Shown here piece after piece: positions 8,667-17,827 of a stretch of 64,000 nt of DNA. Numbering within the stretch: the first letter of the stretch is position 1; the number at the start of each line of letters is the position of its first letter. The notes under the pieces were generated by a model. The model did not search any database, was not told the origin of the DNA, and was given only the letters and a program-made list of their open reading frames with translations. A program made the translations under genes and the position numbers. Origin of the DNA: CAYQUC01 sp964420605 (GTDB lineage Bacteria; Pseudomonadota; Gammaproteobacteria; UBA6429; Thiohalophilaceae); assembly GCA_964420605.1 (NCBI GenBank), contig CAYQUC010000003.1, positions 1 through 64,000 on the forward strand, read 5' to 3'.

Positions 8667-9524
8667 ATGTTAGTTCCAGAATCTCATTTTGGAAACGCGC
8701 ACAGGTCAATCCAAAACACCGGACTTGGCCTGCGTGCGCCACATTTCCAACACATTTTGCAACAACAACCCGATATCCCGTGGTTCGAAGTACTCATTGA
8801 TAACTATCTTGGCGGTGGTCCAGCGTTAGAACAACTGGAACAAATTAGTGAACTTTATCCAATCACATTTCATGGCGTTGGACTATCGCTGGGTTCGTGT
8901 GAAACGCTTAATAAAAGTTACTTAAAAAAATTAAGGCAGCGGATATCCGATTTTGACCCCGTTCACATATCCGACCACTTATGTTGGACGACATTAGCAG
9001 GACACAACGCACACGATTTGCTACCGTTACCATATGTAACTCAATCGATAGCTACCGTAGTAGAACACGTTAAACAGGTTCAAGATTATTTAGGGCAAAG
9101 AATATTGATTGAAAATGTTTCCAGTTATTTAAGCTATAAGCAGTCAGTTATGGAAGAGTGGCAATTCTTAGTAGCTGTAGCAGAACAGGCCGATTGCAAT
9201 ATTTTGCTTGATATCAATAATATATATGTTAGTGCAATCAATCATAATACAAATCCTGACACTTATTTAAATGCAATTCCAATTGAGCGTGTCAAAGAAT
9301 TTCATTTAGCCGGCTACGAAGATATGAGCACACACCTTCTTGATACCCATGGTGAAGCCGTTCATGCGCCAGTGTGGGCATTGTATAAAAAAGCACTACA
9401 ACGATTTGGTTCGGTGCCAACATTAATAGAATGGGACAACAATATTCCAGAATTTTCAATACTGCGTGCCGAAGCTGATAAAGCCAACCGTTATCAAAAT
9501 GAATTAAATTGTCATGTTACGTGA
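8667..9524 (+). CDS. bufB: Bufferin maturation enzyme BufB (MNIO/DUF692 family)
   Basis: The 285-residue TIM-barrel protein belongs to the multinuclear non-haem iron oxidases (MbnB, TglH, ChrH relatives), which oxidatively modify cysteines of peptide substrates. Candidate metal ligands are in the expected strand ends: FHGVGLSLGS, ISDHLCW, ILIENVSSY, LLDINNIYVSAINH, EFHLAGY, DTHGEAVH and LIEWDNNIP. The product is cytoplasmic. It sits between the precursor and bufC and overlaps bufC by 11 nt, so it is translationally coupled. Its substrate is presumably the upstream peptide. Confidence 0.93.
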   Translation: MLVPESHFGNAHRSIQNTGLGLRAPHFQHILQQQPDIPWFEVLIDNYLGGGPALEQLEQISELYPITFHGVGLSLGSCETLNKSYLKKLRQRISDFDPVHISDHLCWTTLAGHNAHDLLPLPYVTQSIATVVEHVKQVQDYLGQRILIENVSSYLSYKQSVMEEWQFLVAVAEQADCNILLDINNIYVSAINHNTNPDTYLNAIPIERVKEFHLAGYEDMSTHLLDTHGEAVHAPVWALYKKALQRFGSVPTLIEWDNNIPEFSILRAEADKANRYQNELNCHVT

Positions 9525-10299
9525 ATTACAAAAACAATTTTTAAATGATTTGTTCAATAACAAATCATCACCCAATATTATTTCAAGCATTACAGATTCT
9601 GCCAGCAGAACGCCACTTGAGCAATTTCAAAGTTACCGTGATAGTGTTATTGGTGGCATTCTTGAAGCCTTGTCCGATAGTTATCCCGTAGTTTTAAAAC
9701 TCGTTGGAGACGATTTTTTTAATTATATTAGCGAACACTACATTCAAGTTACACCCTCGTTAAGCCCAGATCTTAATAACTATGGCGGAGATTTTGCAGA
9801 TTTTATCGACAAGCAAGATAATTTAGACGCATTACCCTATCTGTCGGATGTCGCCCGATTAGAATGGTATTGGCAACAAATTATAAACGGCAGTAACTGT
9901 AAACCTAGTAATTTATCGCAACTTATCGAACTGGATAAAAATGACAGCGATGATATTATTTTTAGTCTAAGCCCTCATGCCAATTTATTACACTCCGATT
10001 ATGCCATTCACGAAATATGGCAGACCAATCAACAAACAACAATTAATGCGCATGACTTTCAAATCGACATTAACCACAACGTTAATTTATTAATTTGGCG
10101 CAACGCGCTAACCATGGAGATGAATATAACTCTGCTTAATTCAAATCAGTTATTTTTCCTAGCGTTAATAAACCAGGGTATGGTGTTTTCAGAAGTTTGT
10201 ACCTTATACGATGAAAAATATCCCGCTGAAGACATTGGGCTTATCCTGTCACAGTGCATTCAATCAGGATGGATTTATTCTTTTAAACTTCAACCCTAA
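9514..10299 (+). CDS. bufC: Bufferin maturation partner BufC (DUF2063 family)
   Basis: The 261-residue protein has the N-terminal DUF2063 fold (RELQKQFLNDLF, then EQFQSYRDSVIGGILEALSDSYPVVLKLVGDDFF and VARLEWYWQ) seen in MbnC-like partners, followed by a variable C-terminal region. Such partners bring the precursor peptide to the MNIO enzyme. The ATG overlaps the end of bufB. The older label 'putative DNA-binding domain' for this family is probably misleading in this setting. The gene ends one base before the convergent DUF924 gene. Confidence 0.88.
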   Translation: MLRELQKQFLNDLFNNKSSPNIISSITDSASRTPLEQFQSYRDSVIGGILEALSDSYPVVLKLVGDDFFNYISEHYIQVTPSLSPDLNNYGGDFADFIDKQDNLDALPYLSDVARLEWYWQQIINGSNCKPSNLSQLIELDKNDSDDIIFSLSPHANLLHSDYAIHEIWQTNQQTTINAHDFQIDINHNVNLLIWRNALTMEMNITLLNSNQLFFLALINQGMVFSEVCTLYDEKYPAEDIGLILSQCIQSGWIYSFKLQP

Positions 10300-10300
10300 T

Positions 10301-10861
10301 TTATCCCGTAAAGGCCTGATCAGAAGCAAGGTACTCAATTTCATCTGCTGTGCTATCACGACCCAAAATACGATTTCGATGTGGAAATCGACCAAACCGT
10401 GCAACTATATCATGATGATGTTGTGCATACTTAAAGTTATCCGGGTCAAGTTTTTTAAAATATCGAACCGATATTTCTTGAAATAGAATATCCTCACTGT
10501 GCATAAACGGTATATAGATAAAGCTTTTTTTACTATCGCTAAGTTCCTCATCCAGGTTGTTGTCAATACAAAACTCCGCAATTTTTAACGCCTGTTGTTC
10601 ATTAGCAAAACTTTGTTTAGTATTTCGAAATACATTTAATGGGTATTGATCAAATAAAATAATCAACGCTAAACAACCGACTGAGGTTTCCTGCCATTCA
10701 TCGAGTACACCATCGCACGCAGCTTGATACAAAGATGAGAATTTTTCTTCAACTTCAGCATCAAATTCTGGGGTCGAATTATACCATAGCTTACTCACGC
10801 GTTCTGAAAACCAAAAATCGATTAAGGTCTTAGAATTTAAGTCTGTCATATCATCACTCAT
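10301..10861 (-). CDS. DUF924 family protein
   Basis: The 186-residue soluble protein is recognisable by IDFWFSERVSKLWYNSTPEFD near the start, LALIILFDQYPLNVFR in the middle and the family signature ARFGRFPHRNRILGR near the end, followed by STADEIEYLA. Its biochemical function is not established. The reading frame is open further upstream, but the ATG at 10861 sits one base after the msrA stop (TGA-T-ATG) and makes the family-sized product; an ATG at 10849 is an alternative. It is probably co-transcribed with msrA. Confidence 0.85.
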   Translation of the reverse strand: MSDDMTDLNSKTLIDFWFSERVSKLWYNSTPEFDAEVEEKFSSLYQAACDGVLDEWQETSVGCLALIILFDQYPLNVFRNTKQSFANEQQALKIAEFCIDNNLDEELSDSKKSFIYIPFMHSEDILFQEISVRYFKKLDPDNFKYAQHHHDIVARFGRFPHRNRILGRDSTADEIEYLASDQAFTG

Positions 10862-10862
10862 A

Positions 10863-11498
10863 TCATTCAGGATAATTAATTCCAACACCACCCAAACCAC
10901 AATAACCCGACGGGTTTTTAGCCAGATACTGCTGGTGGTAATCTTCAGCCAGATAGACTTCGGTAACAGTAATAATTTCAGTCGTAATTTTATCGAAACC
11001 TTTCGCTGTTAATAATGACTGATATTTTCCACAACTTTCTATTGCGGCCTGCTGTTGTTCCGGTGAATAATAATAAACCCCTGAACGGTACTGTGTTCCT
11101 CTATCATTGCCTTGGCGCATACCTTGTGTTGGATCGTGTGAACTCCAAAAAATTGATAGTAATTTTTTAAACGTAATTACCTCAGGATCAAACACCACAT
11201 GTACAACTTCATTATGTCCGGTTTTACCACTGCACACTTCTTCATAACTTGGATTGGGCGTTATTCCCGCAGCATAAGCAACCGCAGTAATATAAACCCC
11301 GGGTTCCATCCAAAATTTCTTTTCAGCTCCCCAAAAACAGCCCATACCAAATAAAGCTTGTTGATAGCCTGTTGGATAAGGAAAACTCATTCTATTGTTA
11401 TTAACAAAATGCTGTTCACTAATCTGAATTTTTTCAGAACGTCCAGGCAAAGCCTCGGCAACTGTGGGTAGTGATAATGCTTTATTACTTCCAAACAT
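10863..11498 (-). CDS. msrA: Peptide methionine sulfoxide reductase A
   Basis: The 211-residue enzyme reduces methionine-S-sulfoxide in proteins. The nucleophile C54 lies in GMGCFWGAEK; substrate-site residues follow in YAGG-like 'YAAGITPNPSYEEVCSGKTGHNEVV' positions about 74-98 and in DPTQGMRQGNDRGTQYRS. The C-terminal resolving cysteine C200 is in SGYCGLGGVG. The third cysteine of the Escherichia coli enzyme is replaced by Asn here (GIN instead of GVC), so recycling probably uses C54/C200 only. The N-terminal 40 residues match the longer MsrA form. No signal peptide. Confidence 0.94.
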   Translation of the reverse strand: MFGSNKALSLPTVAEALPGRSEKIQISEQHFVNNNRMSFPYPTGYQQALFGMGCFWGAEKKFWMEPGVYITAVAYAAGITPNPSYEEVCSGKTGHNEVVHVVFDPEVITFKKLLSIFWSSHDPTQGMRQGNDRGTQYRSGVYYYSPEQQQAAIESCGKYQSLLTAKGFDKITTEIITVTEVYLAEDYHQQYLAKNPSGYCGLGGVGINYPE

Positions 11499-11615
11499 GG
11501 TAATTACTCTTTAATTTAAATTATCATATATATTAATTCGATAAATTCATATCTTGCATCTTTATGCTAAAAACAATCTCAGTTCACGTAATTTAATAAT
11601 ATTGGACCGATGTAA

Positions 11616-12548
11616 TTATTCATTAAAATACACTACTCTAGTATTAACTTCACGCGCGTCAGGGTAAAAAAAATTGGAACTGGGCGCTATATTATTGTGT
11701 TTAAATACTTGCTGAGAGTGTTTAATAACATCCCATAAAGAAATCTTATTGTTCTCATAATTTAATACAAGATCAGTTATAAAATGTTTCTTTAATTTAT
11801 ATTCTTGCAGTTTGCTCAACAGAAATTTCAAGTGCATTGCTTTGGTTACTGGTTTTTTTAAAATATCCATAATTATAATAATGATGCTATCCAAGTTTTG
11901 ATTGTTAGTACTCACTTGCTGTTCTTTTAACGCGCTAACACTACTGCCTCGTAACTGAAGTTGATCGGATATTAATACAAAAAAATCATCCAGCTTATCA
12001 TTGCTTTTATACACAAGATTCCATAAATTCACTATAAACACACGTTCTAAAAAATTTTCTCTATATTGCACATCATCAAGTTCAGATTCACTTATAATCG
12101 GTAACCAAGGAAGATATACTAACAGTGATTCTATAAATAAACCTGGCCCGTGTGTTAACAGAGTGCCATCGTGAGTATAACGTGGGGTATCGTGCAAACC
12201 GCAACTAGGTGATCGTTCTTTAACAATATATCCCGAAATTAATTTTAAATCATCAGCTCGATGCTTAGCATAACTTAACATTCTGCTTGTATAATTACAG
12301 TTTACATTATCAACTTCAACTAGGTTAAATTTTTTATGATCCCCCTTATATTGAGTAAGGATAATGGGATTACGTGGTACACCAAGTCCAATTGCAACTT
12401 CAGGACAAATTTTATGGAGGCTAAAGTATTTTGAATACTGATTGACTATCAGAGAATTATTTTTATCACTGGCATCATAACGAACTGCCTCACCCGCCAG
12501 ACAACTACTAACCGCAATTTTAATAGGTAAATTTAAAAACTCATTCAT
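11616..12548 (-). CDS. DUF523-DUF1722 two-domain protein (YbgA-like C-terminal half)
   Basis: The 310-residue protein joins DUF523 (about residues 10-160) with DUF1722 (about 190-305). DUF523 is shown by SSCLAGEAVRYD (C16), ICPEVAIGLGVPR (C48) and KERSPSCGLHD (C116), three conserved cysteines that could hold a metal or cluster. DUF1722 shows KKPVTKAMHLKFLLSKLQEY. The function is unknown; homologues often lie near photolyase genes, but no photolyase is visible here. It stands alone. Confidence 0.85.
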   Translation of the reverse strand: MNEFLNLPIKIAVSSCLAGEAVRYDASDKNNSLIVNQYSKYFSLHKICPEVAIGLGVPRNPIILTQYKGDHKKFNLVEVDNVNCNYTSRMLSYAKHRADDLKLISGYIVKERSPSCGLHDTPRYTHDGTLLTHGPGLFIESLLVYLPWLPIISESELDDVQYRENFLERVFIVNLWNLVYKSNDKLDDFFVLISDQLQLRGSSVSALKEQQVSTNNQNLDSIIIIIMDILKKPVTKAMHLKFLLSKLQEYKLKKHFITDLVLNYENNKISLWDVIKHSQQVFKHNNIAPSSNFFYPDAREVNTRVVYFNE

Positions 12549-12596
12549 AATACTATATTACATTAAATGACAAACAAAACTAAAAACCATAAACGC

Positions 12597-12622
12597 AAAA
12601 AAGCCCTGTATTACAGGGCTTT
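12597..12622 (-). terminator. Rho-independent terminator of the cold-shock gene
   Basis: AAAAGCCCTGT-ATT-ACAGGGCTTTT forms a perfect 11-bp stem around three bases, and on the minus strand it runs into a T-tract. It lies about 33 nt after the stop of the cold-shock gene. Confidence 0.85.
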
Positions 12623-12654
12623 TAAACTACTTTCTTGCAATGTATAAATGATAA

Positions 12655-12858
12655 TTAGCTTATAGTCACATCAATGGCCTGGAGCCCTTTTGGTCCTTGC
12701 TCTGTATCAAAATTAACTGCCTGCCCTTCATCTAGTGCTTTAAAACCATCTTGCTTTATTGCAGAGAAATGAACAAATACATCTTGCTCACCTGAATCAG
12801 GACTAATAAACCCAAAACCTTTCTTTGAGTTAAACCATTTAACCACTCCCGTTGCCAT
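12655..12858 (-). CDS. Cold-shock domain protein (CspA family)
   Basis: The 67-residue protein is a single cold-shock domain with both RNA-binding motifs intact, KGFGFI (RNP1) and DVFVHF (RNP2), after the usual start MATGVVKWFNSKKG. It binds single-stranded RNA or DNA as a chaperone. GTGAGG lies 7 nt before the ATG at 12858, which excludes the four extra codons open upstream. The roughly 290-nt upstream region is long enough for a structured 5' leader as in cold-induced csp genes, but I see no recognisable cold-box. A strong terminator follows. Confidence 0.95.
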   Translation of the reverse strand: MATGVVKWFNSKKGFGFISPDSGEQDVFVHFSAIKQDGFKALDEGQAVNFDTEQGPKGLQAIDVTIS

Positions 12859-13145
12859 ACTAAACCTCACTACTCTTTATTATTTTTAATTTAACTATTA
12901 TTAAAGAATGAAATTGCCAAAATTAATAACGCCTCTTTGGAGTGTAACTAAAGGCAATTAAAAACACCATATAAAAGTGACGAGATTTTGTAATTTAAAA
13001 AAAATATTTCTAGTGCATATGGCACAGTCAATGCAGACTAGCCGGTAAGTATTAAAGCTCACATTACATTTAAAAAAATATTTAGAATTAGTATCAATTT
13101 TAAAATTTTTGTTAAGTGATACTATCTAATTTATTTTTTAATAAT

Positions 13146-13820
13146 TTAATAGTCTCGAATTTTTGTGAACTGATATACAAAATAAAAATGGAAGCCCAAA
13201 CCAAATAAAACCGCAATGTGAAACAATTCATGAGGTCCAATGACACCCGGAATGATAATTGGAGTTCGTAAAAATTCCATCACTGCACCGGTGCTATATG
13301 CAATGGCACCGTAGATAAGTGGTTTTATAAATTGAAAACCGTAACGTCGATTTAGTAACACTGCAGAAACAACTCCAAGCCAACCAAGTCCAAGATATAA
13401 AACTAAACCAAACCACTCCGGAAAACCACTAAAAAAAATTGTTTTTAATGTTAAGCCCGTAATGGCAATTGTCCAAATAGGCAATAACATAGCCCAACGT
13501 CCCCAGCCTTTAAATAAAATACCGTGGATTGGGGTGAAGGTACCTGCAATCAATAAAAATATGCCCGCATGATCTAAACGTTGTAATACATGACGACCTG
13601 TAGAATGGGGTTCAAGTAAATGAAAAACGCCACTCATGGATAATAAAAAAACACTGCAAAAAATAAAAATAGAATAGGTAATTATATGCCGGCGAGAGTC
13701 GCGGTTATTCCAGATTAACAATACGCCAAGAATCAACATAATGCCCGAAGCAAACAAATGACTCATTGAACTAAACGGTTCACTAAACCCAGGAATCGCA
13801 AATATTTGTTGAAGTTCCAT
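13146..13820 (-). CDS. Haemolysin III / PAQR-like seven-helix membrane protein
   Basis: This 224-residue integral membrane protein has about seven hydrophobic segments and the PAQR/HlyIII polar residues: SMSHLFASG in the first helix, SGVFHLLEP and LDHAGIFLLIAGTFTPIH in the middle, and GPHELFHIAVLFGLGFHF at the end. These Ser, His, Asp and His residues form a buried zinc site in the family, which shows hydrolase-like features. The physiological role in bacteria is unsettled. The ATG at 13820 is preferred to an upstream TTG. It is monocistronic. Confidence 0.85.
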   Translation of the reverse strand: MELQQIFAIPGFSEPFSSMSHLFASGIMLILGVLLIWNNRDSRRHIITYSIFIFCSVFLLSMSGVFHLLEPHSTGRHVLQRLDHAGIFLLIAGTFTPIHGILFKGWGRWAMLLPIWTIAITGLTLKTIFFSGFPEWFGLVLYLGLGWLGVVSAVLLNRRYGFQFIKPLIYGAIAYSTGAVMEFLRTPIIIPGVIGPHELFHIAVLFGLGFHFYFVYQFTKIRDY

Positions 13821-13934
13821 AACGACCAACTATAACGTAATTAAATTAATATCCATTATATTCAAAAACGTTATGTTAATCTTTACAGTTTTACAAATTG
13901 ATACAACTTAGATAAGAGTAAAGGAAGACTTAGA

Positions 13935-14366
13935 CTATTGTGACCAACAACGTTGGATTGTACCGGAACCGGTTGTGCCTTTAGCGCCATCACTATTTAA
14001 AGTAAAACTAGTACATTCCGGATCAGGATTGGCGTTTGCGTTGCTTGCCGTTAACACGTACGAGGTTGCATTGGTTGCAGGGGTTAACGCCACTGCAACG
14101 GTATACAGGTTCTTTACAGCATCAATATTATTGGCATTAAAACAACCATCATAAACATTGGTTTGACTGTTTAAAAAACATTTTTCAAGCTGCGCACGGG
14201 CTTGTAACAAGCCCGAAATTGCAACCACTCTATTTTTTTTTCTCGATTGAGCCTGATAGAGTGGGTATGCAATCGCAGCCAAAATGCCAATAATCGCGAT
14301 AACAATCATTAATTCAATTAATGTCATGCCCGATTGAGATTGGCGGTTTTTATTTAATATCATCAT
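13935..14366 (-). CDS. pilE: Type IV minor pilin PilE-like
   Basis: The last gene of the minor pilin operon encodes a prepilin with a short leader and the PilD site G^MTLIELMIVIAIIGILAAIAYP. The following Gln/Arg-rich helix and two disulfide-capable cysteines (EKCFL, DGCFN) plus CTSF and RCWSQ at the end fit PilE-type minor pilins. Such pilins help prime pilus assembly together with PilV/W/X and FimU. It begins 18 nt after pilY1. The ATG at 14366 is taken; an in-frame TTG lies two codons upstream and another ATG one codon downstream. Confidence 0.85.
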   Translation of the reverse strand: MMILNKNRQSQSGMTLIELMIVIAIIGILAAIAYPLYQAQSRKKNRVVAISGLLQARAQLEKCFLNSQTNVYDGCFNANNIDAVKNLYTVAVALTPATNATSYVLTASNANANPDPECTSFTLNSDGAKGTTGSGTIQRCWSQ

Positions 14367-14384
14367 TATCAAATCACTGCTTTG

Positions 14385-17300
14385 TTATGGACGAATATCA
14401 ATCCAGGAACGTCGGCCTACATTAGACTTAGGACCTTTAATCTTTGGATCGTCAACTCCAGGATCGCCGGTTACTGCAGGTGTCACTGTTGTGGTTTGAG
14501 CCGGCATACCACCGCCCGGTGTTTGTCCCTGCGGTTTACCGGCGAGTTTGGCTAACTCAATATCGAGTTTATTTAGTTTATCTTGAATAACCGCAGCAGG
14601 AGCACCTGCATTAACCGCATCTTGATAAGCTTTTTCCGCTGCTCCTGCAGCAGTTGTGGTATCACCTATTATCGCTGCAAGTTCAGCTTGCGTTAAACCT
14701 GAAGTCTCGATAACTTGAGCAAGCCCCCATAAAGGACCGCCATAACAATAATCTTGCTTACTATTAACTGTATATAAAGACTTAAACAAATCACCAAAAT
14801 GCCAGAATAATGTCGATTCATACAAGAAAGCCTTATTAGCAGCACCAATCCCTGTAGAAGAACCGTTATCGTTCGCATACAAACCACCATAAACCACACC
14901 ACCTTCTTTAAGCACGACAGCTTTGGTTCCATTAATTATCACTTGAGTTGGTAAATCAGTTGGTACTTGCTCAACAACTGTTCCAACATCAGCAATAAAA
15001 TCATTAACACTAATGAGTTGTGTCACCAAAGCACCATTACGCCAGCGATTATTGGTAATACTTGACGTTTTTCTAACACAACCAGTAACAGTTGGGTGCA
15101 AGCCACCATCAATAATCGATCTATCGGTAAATGCATGACTAAACTTCCCAGTGCCATTATTTACCGTTGCGAGGATTTGATCCAAAGTAAAAATAAGTGA
15201 TTTACCATTAACATCATTCATAGCCGCTTTAAAGTTTGCCAAGGTTGGTGGTACTGCTGATGCTATCCATGCTCGTAGTTTTTGCTGAATTAATTTTTGA
15301 TATTCAACCACATTCCAGCTTTGCTCAGCAATATTCATGATGCTGCTAGGGGAGAAATCCGCATTGGCAACAATCACAAAAAACTCTTTAGCATTACCTA
15401 TCCCAACTTCAGTCACGCGGCTTAGCTTGGTGTTAGCGGTACCCGAACCGTCGGCAGCCTGTTGCACACAATATCCTTCCAAGTTAACGTAATCAACTTC
15501 GACCAAACCGTGTATTTTATCGTATTCATGTTGATGACCATCTGTTTCACCAGAATAACCATCTTGGGTTTTACTTCCAACCCCATTTCGAGTAAAAAGT
15601 CCACTTGTAGCTGGGTTACCATTAGCATCAACTGCAACACCCACTGCACGATCACCTTTAACATAACAATACCGATCGATTAGGTTCGTCGCCTGCATAC
15701 CACCGCCTGGAGAATCAGTATCTACATCGATATGACCCCCCTTAAAACCAGTAGGGCTAATAGGATTACCAGGAGGATCTTGAACTATAGGTGTAATACC
15801 TAAACCATTAATATAGTTAGCATCAATTCCGTTTTTCACTCGAACAATTAACTGACGAGAAAACACGCCGGTACCCATTTTACCCGTTGTATCGTTTTTA
15901 TTTTGTCGTATCGCAACCGGGATATCACTGGTTAGATTCCCTTGTGCATCTGTTGCTTGATTCACAGTATCACCAGAAGTTGTAAAATTACCACTATTAT
16001 CGAGATCATAAAATATATTTTTAATAGTACCGTCAAGATAGTTTAACTGAATTAACCAAGCTTCTTGAGAAACGGGGTTAACTGACATCACCTGAAAACG
16101 CTGTGCTCGTAAATTGGTATCCAAACTTACTCGTTCGCCAGCAGGCAGATCAACTTGCCAACCGTCATTCGTGGTCCAGTCCATTGTTTTGGGATTCACC
16201 ATATAACGAACAGTATCAGCACGGTTTGCAGCAGGACTCAGCACTGCAAAATCCGGTGATAAAGTTTGCGTTACCAAGTTTGTAGTGGTGTTCGCGATAA
16301 TTGTTGTATTGTTATTATCACGTAATCCATAAATAGATTGTATCGAGACATTATCAAAATCGGCTTGGCTTAACAAACTCCCCGTCGCGAACAAAATCAT
16401 GTAACCACCAAACGGATGATTGCTGATTTGTGGGGCAGTAGTAATTGGTTTATCAACGCCTGCACTAAATACTTTAAATGCTTTCGTCGTTGGATTGTTT
16501 AAATCAAAACGGTATAAGTTACCTTTTAGATCACCAGCATACGCATAATCAACCAAGTTATCGCCATTAATATCGATTAAAGCTGGTCGTGATAAACCAT
16601 TGCCAACAATAGCATCATCAGCTTCAATTCGGGTAATGGTACCAGAACTGTTTATCAATAATAAACTGGCTGTGTCACTTATGCTGCCATACCCATTACC
16701 CGTTATTATTGACCAACTACCGTCCGGTAGTTTTCCAATTTCAGCTTTATCGTAAATATAACCGATACTGTCATTATCCAATATTGCGGTATCAATACCG
16801 TCTAATTCCCACAGTATTTTCGTATCCGCAGGAGTAGTACCGGCTTGATCAGATAACACAGGATTAGTTACATCAAGTGCAAATAACCCCTTACCACCAG
16901 CACCGAGTGAACCAATTAATACTGTACGCCAATCGCTACTGCCAAAATCCATGTCACCCGATGCTAAAGCACCATCAACATAATATTGGTGAGTGTAAGG
17001 CAGGTTTGCGAGTTGGCTTAATTTGCCAATTAACATCGATGGAATGTAGGCATAGGCTTCTTGGCCTGTAGCAGCATCAAATGCATGTAGCATACCGTCA
17101 TTAGCACCAACATAGACACGTCCTGCACGCGGTGTGTTATTCGTTTTGAATGTAGAATAACCTGGATCGTAGAATCCGGAATTTGGTGAGCCAACATAAA
17201 CTGGATCGCTGTGAATTATATCACCCAAAACATTATATCGTTGTCGTAAAGAACCTCCAGTTATAGTACCGTCGGATTCATTTGAGCGATCACCACGAAT

Positions 17301-17804
17301 AAAATCTACGATGATACTTTTAATTGCACTAACAGGCGTGGCATCTAAACTGGCCTGCTGTGATCCAGATAAGCTGGCCCAAGTAAACGGAATTTGTATC
17401 AAAGGACTACCAGCGACATTACTTCTCGTTATTACTTTTCGCACATTACTATGATAGAAAGCGTTTGCTTTAATTGCTGCATCAAACTCTAGTCGCGCCG
17501 ACCAGTTAGGAGCTGCTGCCGTGTTTGTTGGCGGACTGGTATTAAAAACAACCGAGGTAGTTATTACACCGTTGTTTGATAAATCATATTGAATCAAATC
17601 ACCTTGCCAGGCACCATTTTCAAACCATGGCCGGTATGCTTTTGCATTGGTCGTAAACTCTAAATTAGTGGTACTCACCGCGTAGGACGCAATGGTTGCT
17701 TGCGGCATCGAAATTGGATTGACCACCGCTGCGGCACTTAATAGTAGTGAAACAGATAGCAGTATTGAAAAACTCACGATTGATTTAGTTGACACGTTAT
17801 TCAT
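14385..17804 (-). CDS. pilY1: PilY1-type pilus tip adhesin / assembly factor
   Basis: This 1139-residue exported protein (signal peptide to about residue 25) contains the PilY1 beta-propeller: LGDIIHSDPVYVG and GRVYVGANDGMLHAFDA (about 190-245), then FALDVTNP, and a calcium-loop-like DINGDNLVDYAYAGD near residues 405-420. PilY1 proteins act at the pilus tip with the minor pilins, in adhesion and surface sensing. The usual long N-terminal von Willebrand-like domain is absent; the propeller begins almost directly after the signal peptide. A long C-terminal extension ends in an Ala/Gly-rich coil (AAGAAEKAYQDAVNAGA) and a Gly/Pro/Thr-rich tail. It lies in the operon between pilX and pilE. Confidence 0.88.
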   Translation of the reverse strand: MNNVSTKSIVSFSILLSVSLLLSAAAVVNPISMPQATIASYAVSTTNLEFTTNAKAYRPWFENGAWQGDLIQYDLSNNGVITTSVVFNTSPPTNTAAAPNWSARLEFDAAIKANAFYHSNVRKVITRSNVAGSPLIQIPFTWASLSGSQQASLDATPVSAIKSIIVDFIRGDRSNESDGTITGGSLRQRYNVLGDIIHSDPVYVGSPNSGFYDPGYSTFKTNNTPRAGRVYVGANDGMLHAFDAATGQEAYAYIPSMLIGKLSQLANLPYTHQYYVDGALASGDMDFGSSDWRTVLIGSLGAGGKGLFALDVTNPVLSDQAGTTPADTKILWELDGIDTAILDNDSIGYIYDKAEIGKLPDGSWSIITGNGYGSISDTASLLLINSSGTITRIEADDAIVGNGLSRPALIDINGDNLVDYAYAGDLKGNLYRFDLNNPTTKAFKVFSAGVDKPITTAPQISNHPFGGYMILFATGSLLSQADFDNVSIQSIYGLRDNNNTTIIANTTTNLVTQTLSPDFAVLSPAANRADTVRYMVNPKTMDWTTNDGWQVDLPAGERVSLDTNLRAQRFQVMSVNPVSQEAWLIQLNYLDGTIKNIFYDLDNSGNFTTSGDTVNQATDAQGNLTSDIPVAIRQNKNDTTGKMGTGVFSRQLIVRVKNGIDANYINGLGITPIVQDPPGNPISPTGFKGGHIDVDTDSPGGGMQATNLIDRYCYVKGDRAVGVAVDANGNPATSGLFTRNGVGSKTQDGYSGETDGHQHEYDKIHGLVEVDYVNLEGYCVQQAADGSGTANTKLSRVTEVGIGNAKEFFVIVANADFSPSSIMNIAEQSWNVVEYQKLIQQKLRAWIASAVPPTLANFKAAMNDVNGKSLIFTLDQILATVNNGTGKFSHAFTDRSIIDGGLHPTVTGCVRKTSSITNNRWRNGALVTQLISVNDFIADVGTVVEQVPTDLPTQVIINGTKAVVLKEGGVVYGGLYANDNGSSTGIGAANKAFLYESTLFWHFGDLFKSLYTVNSKQDYCYGGPLWGLAQVIETSGLTQAELAAIIGDTTTAAGAAEKAYQDAVNAGAPAAVIQDKLNKLDIELAKLAGKPQGQTPGGGMPAQTTTVTPAVTGDPGVDDPKIKGPKSNVGRRSWIDIRP

Positions 17805-17827
17805 TCCGTTGGATGCTCCGTAATTAT

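Noticed and set aside
10211..10486. 91-codon plus-strand frame across the bufC/DUF924 junction
   Set aside because: Overlaps two supported genes in other frames and lacks a start signal.
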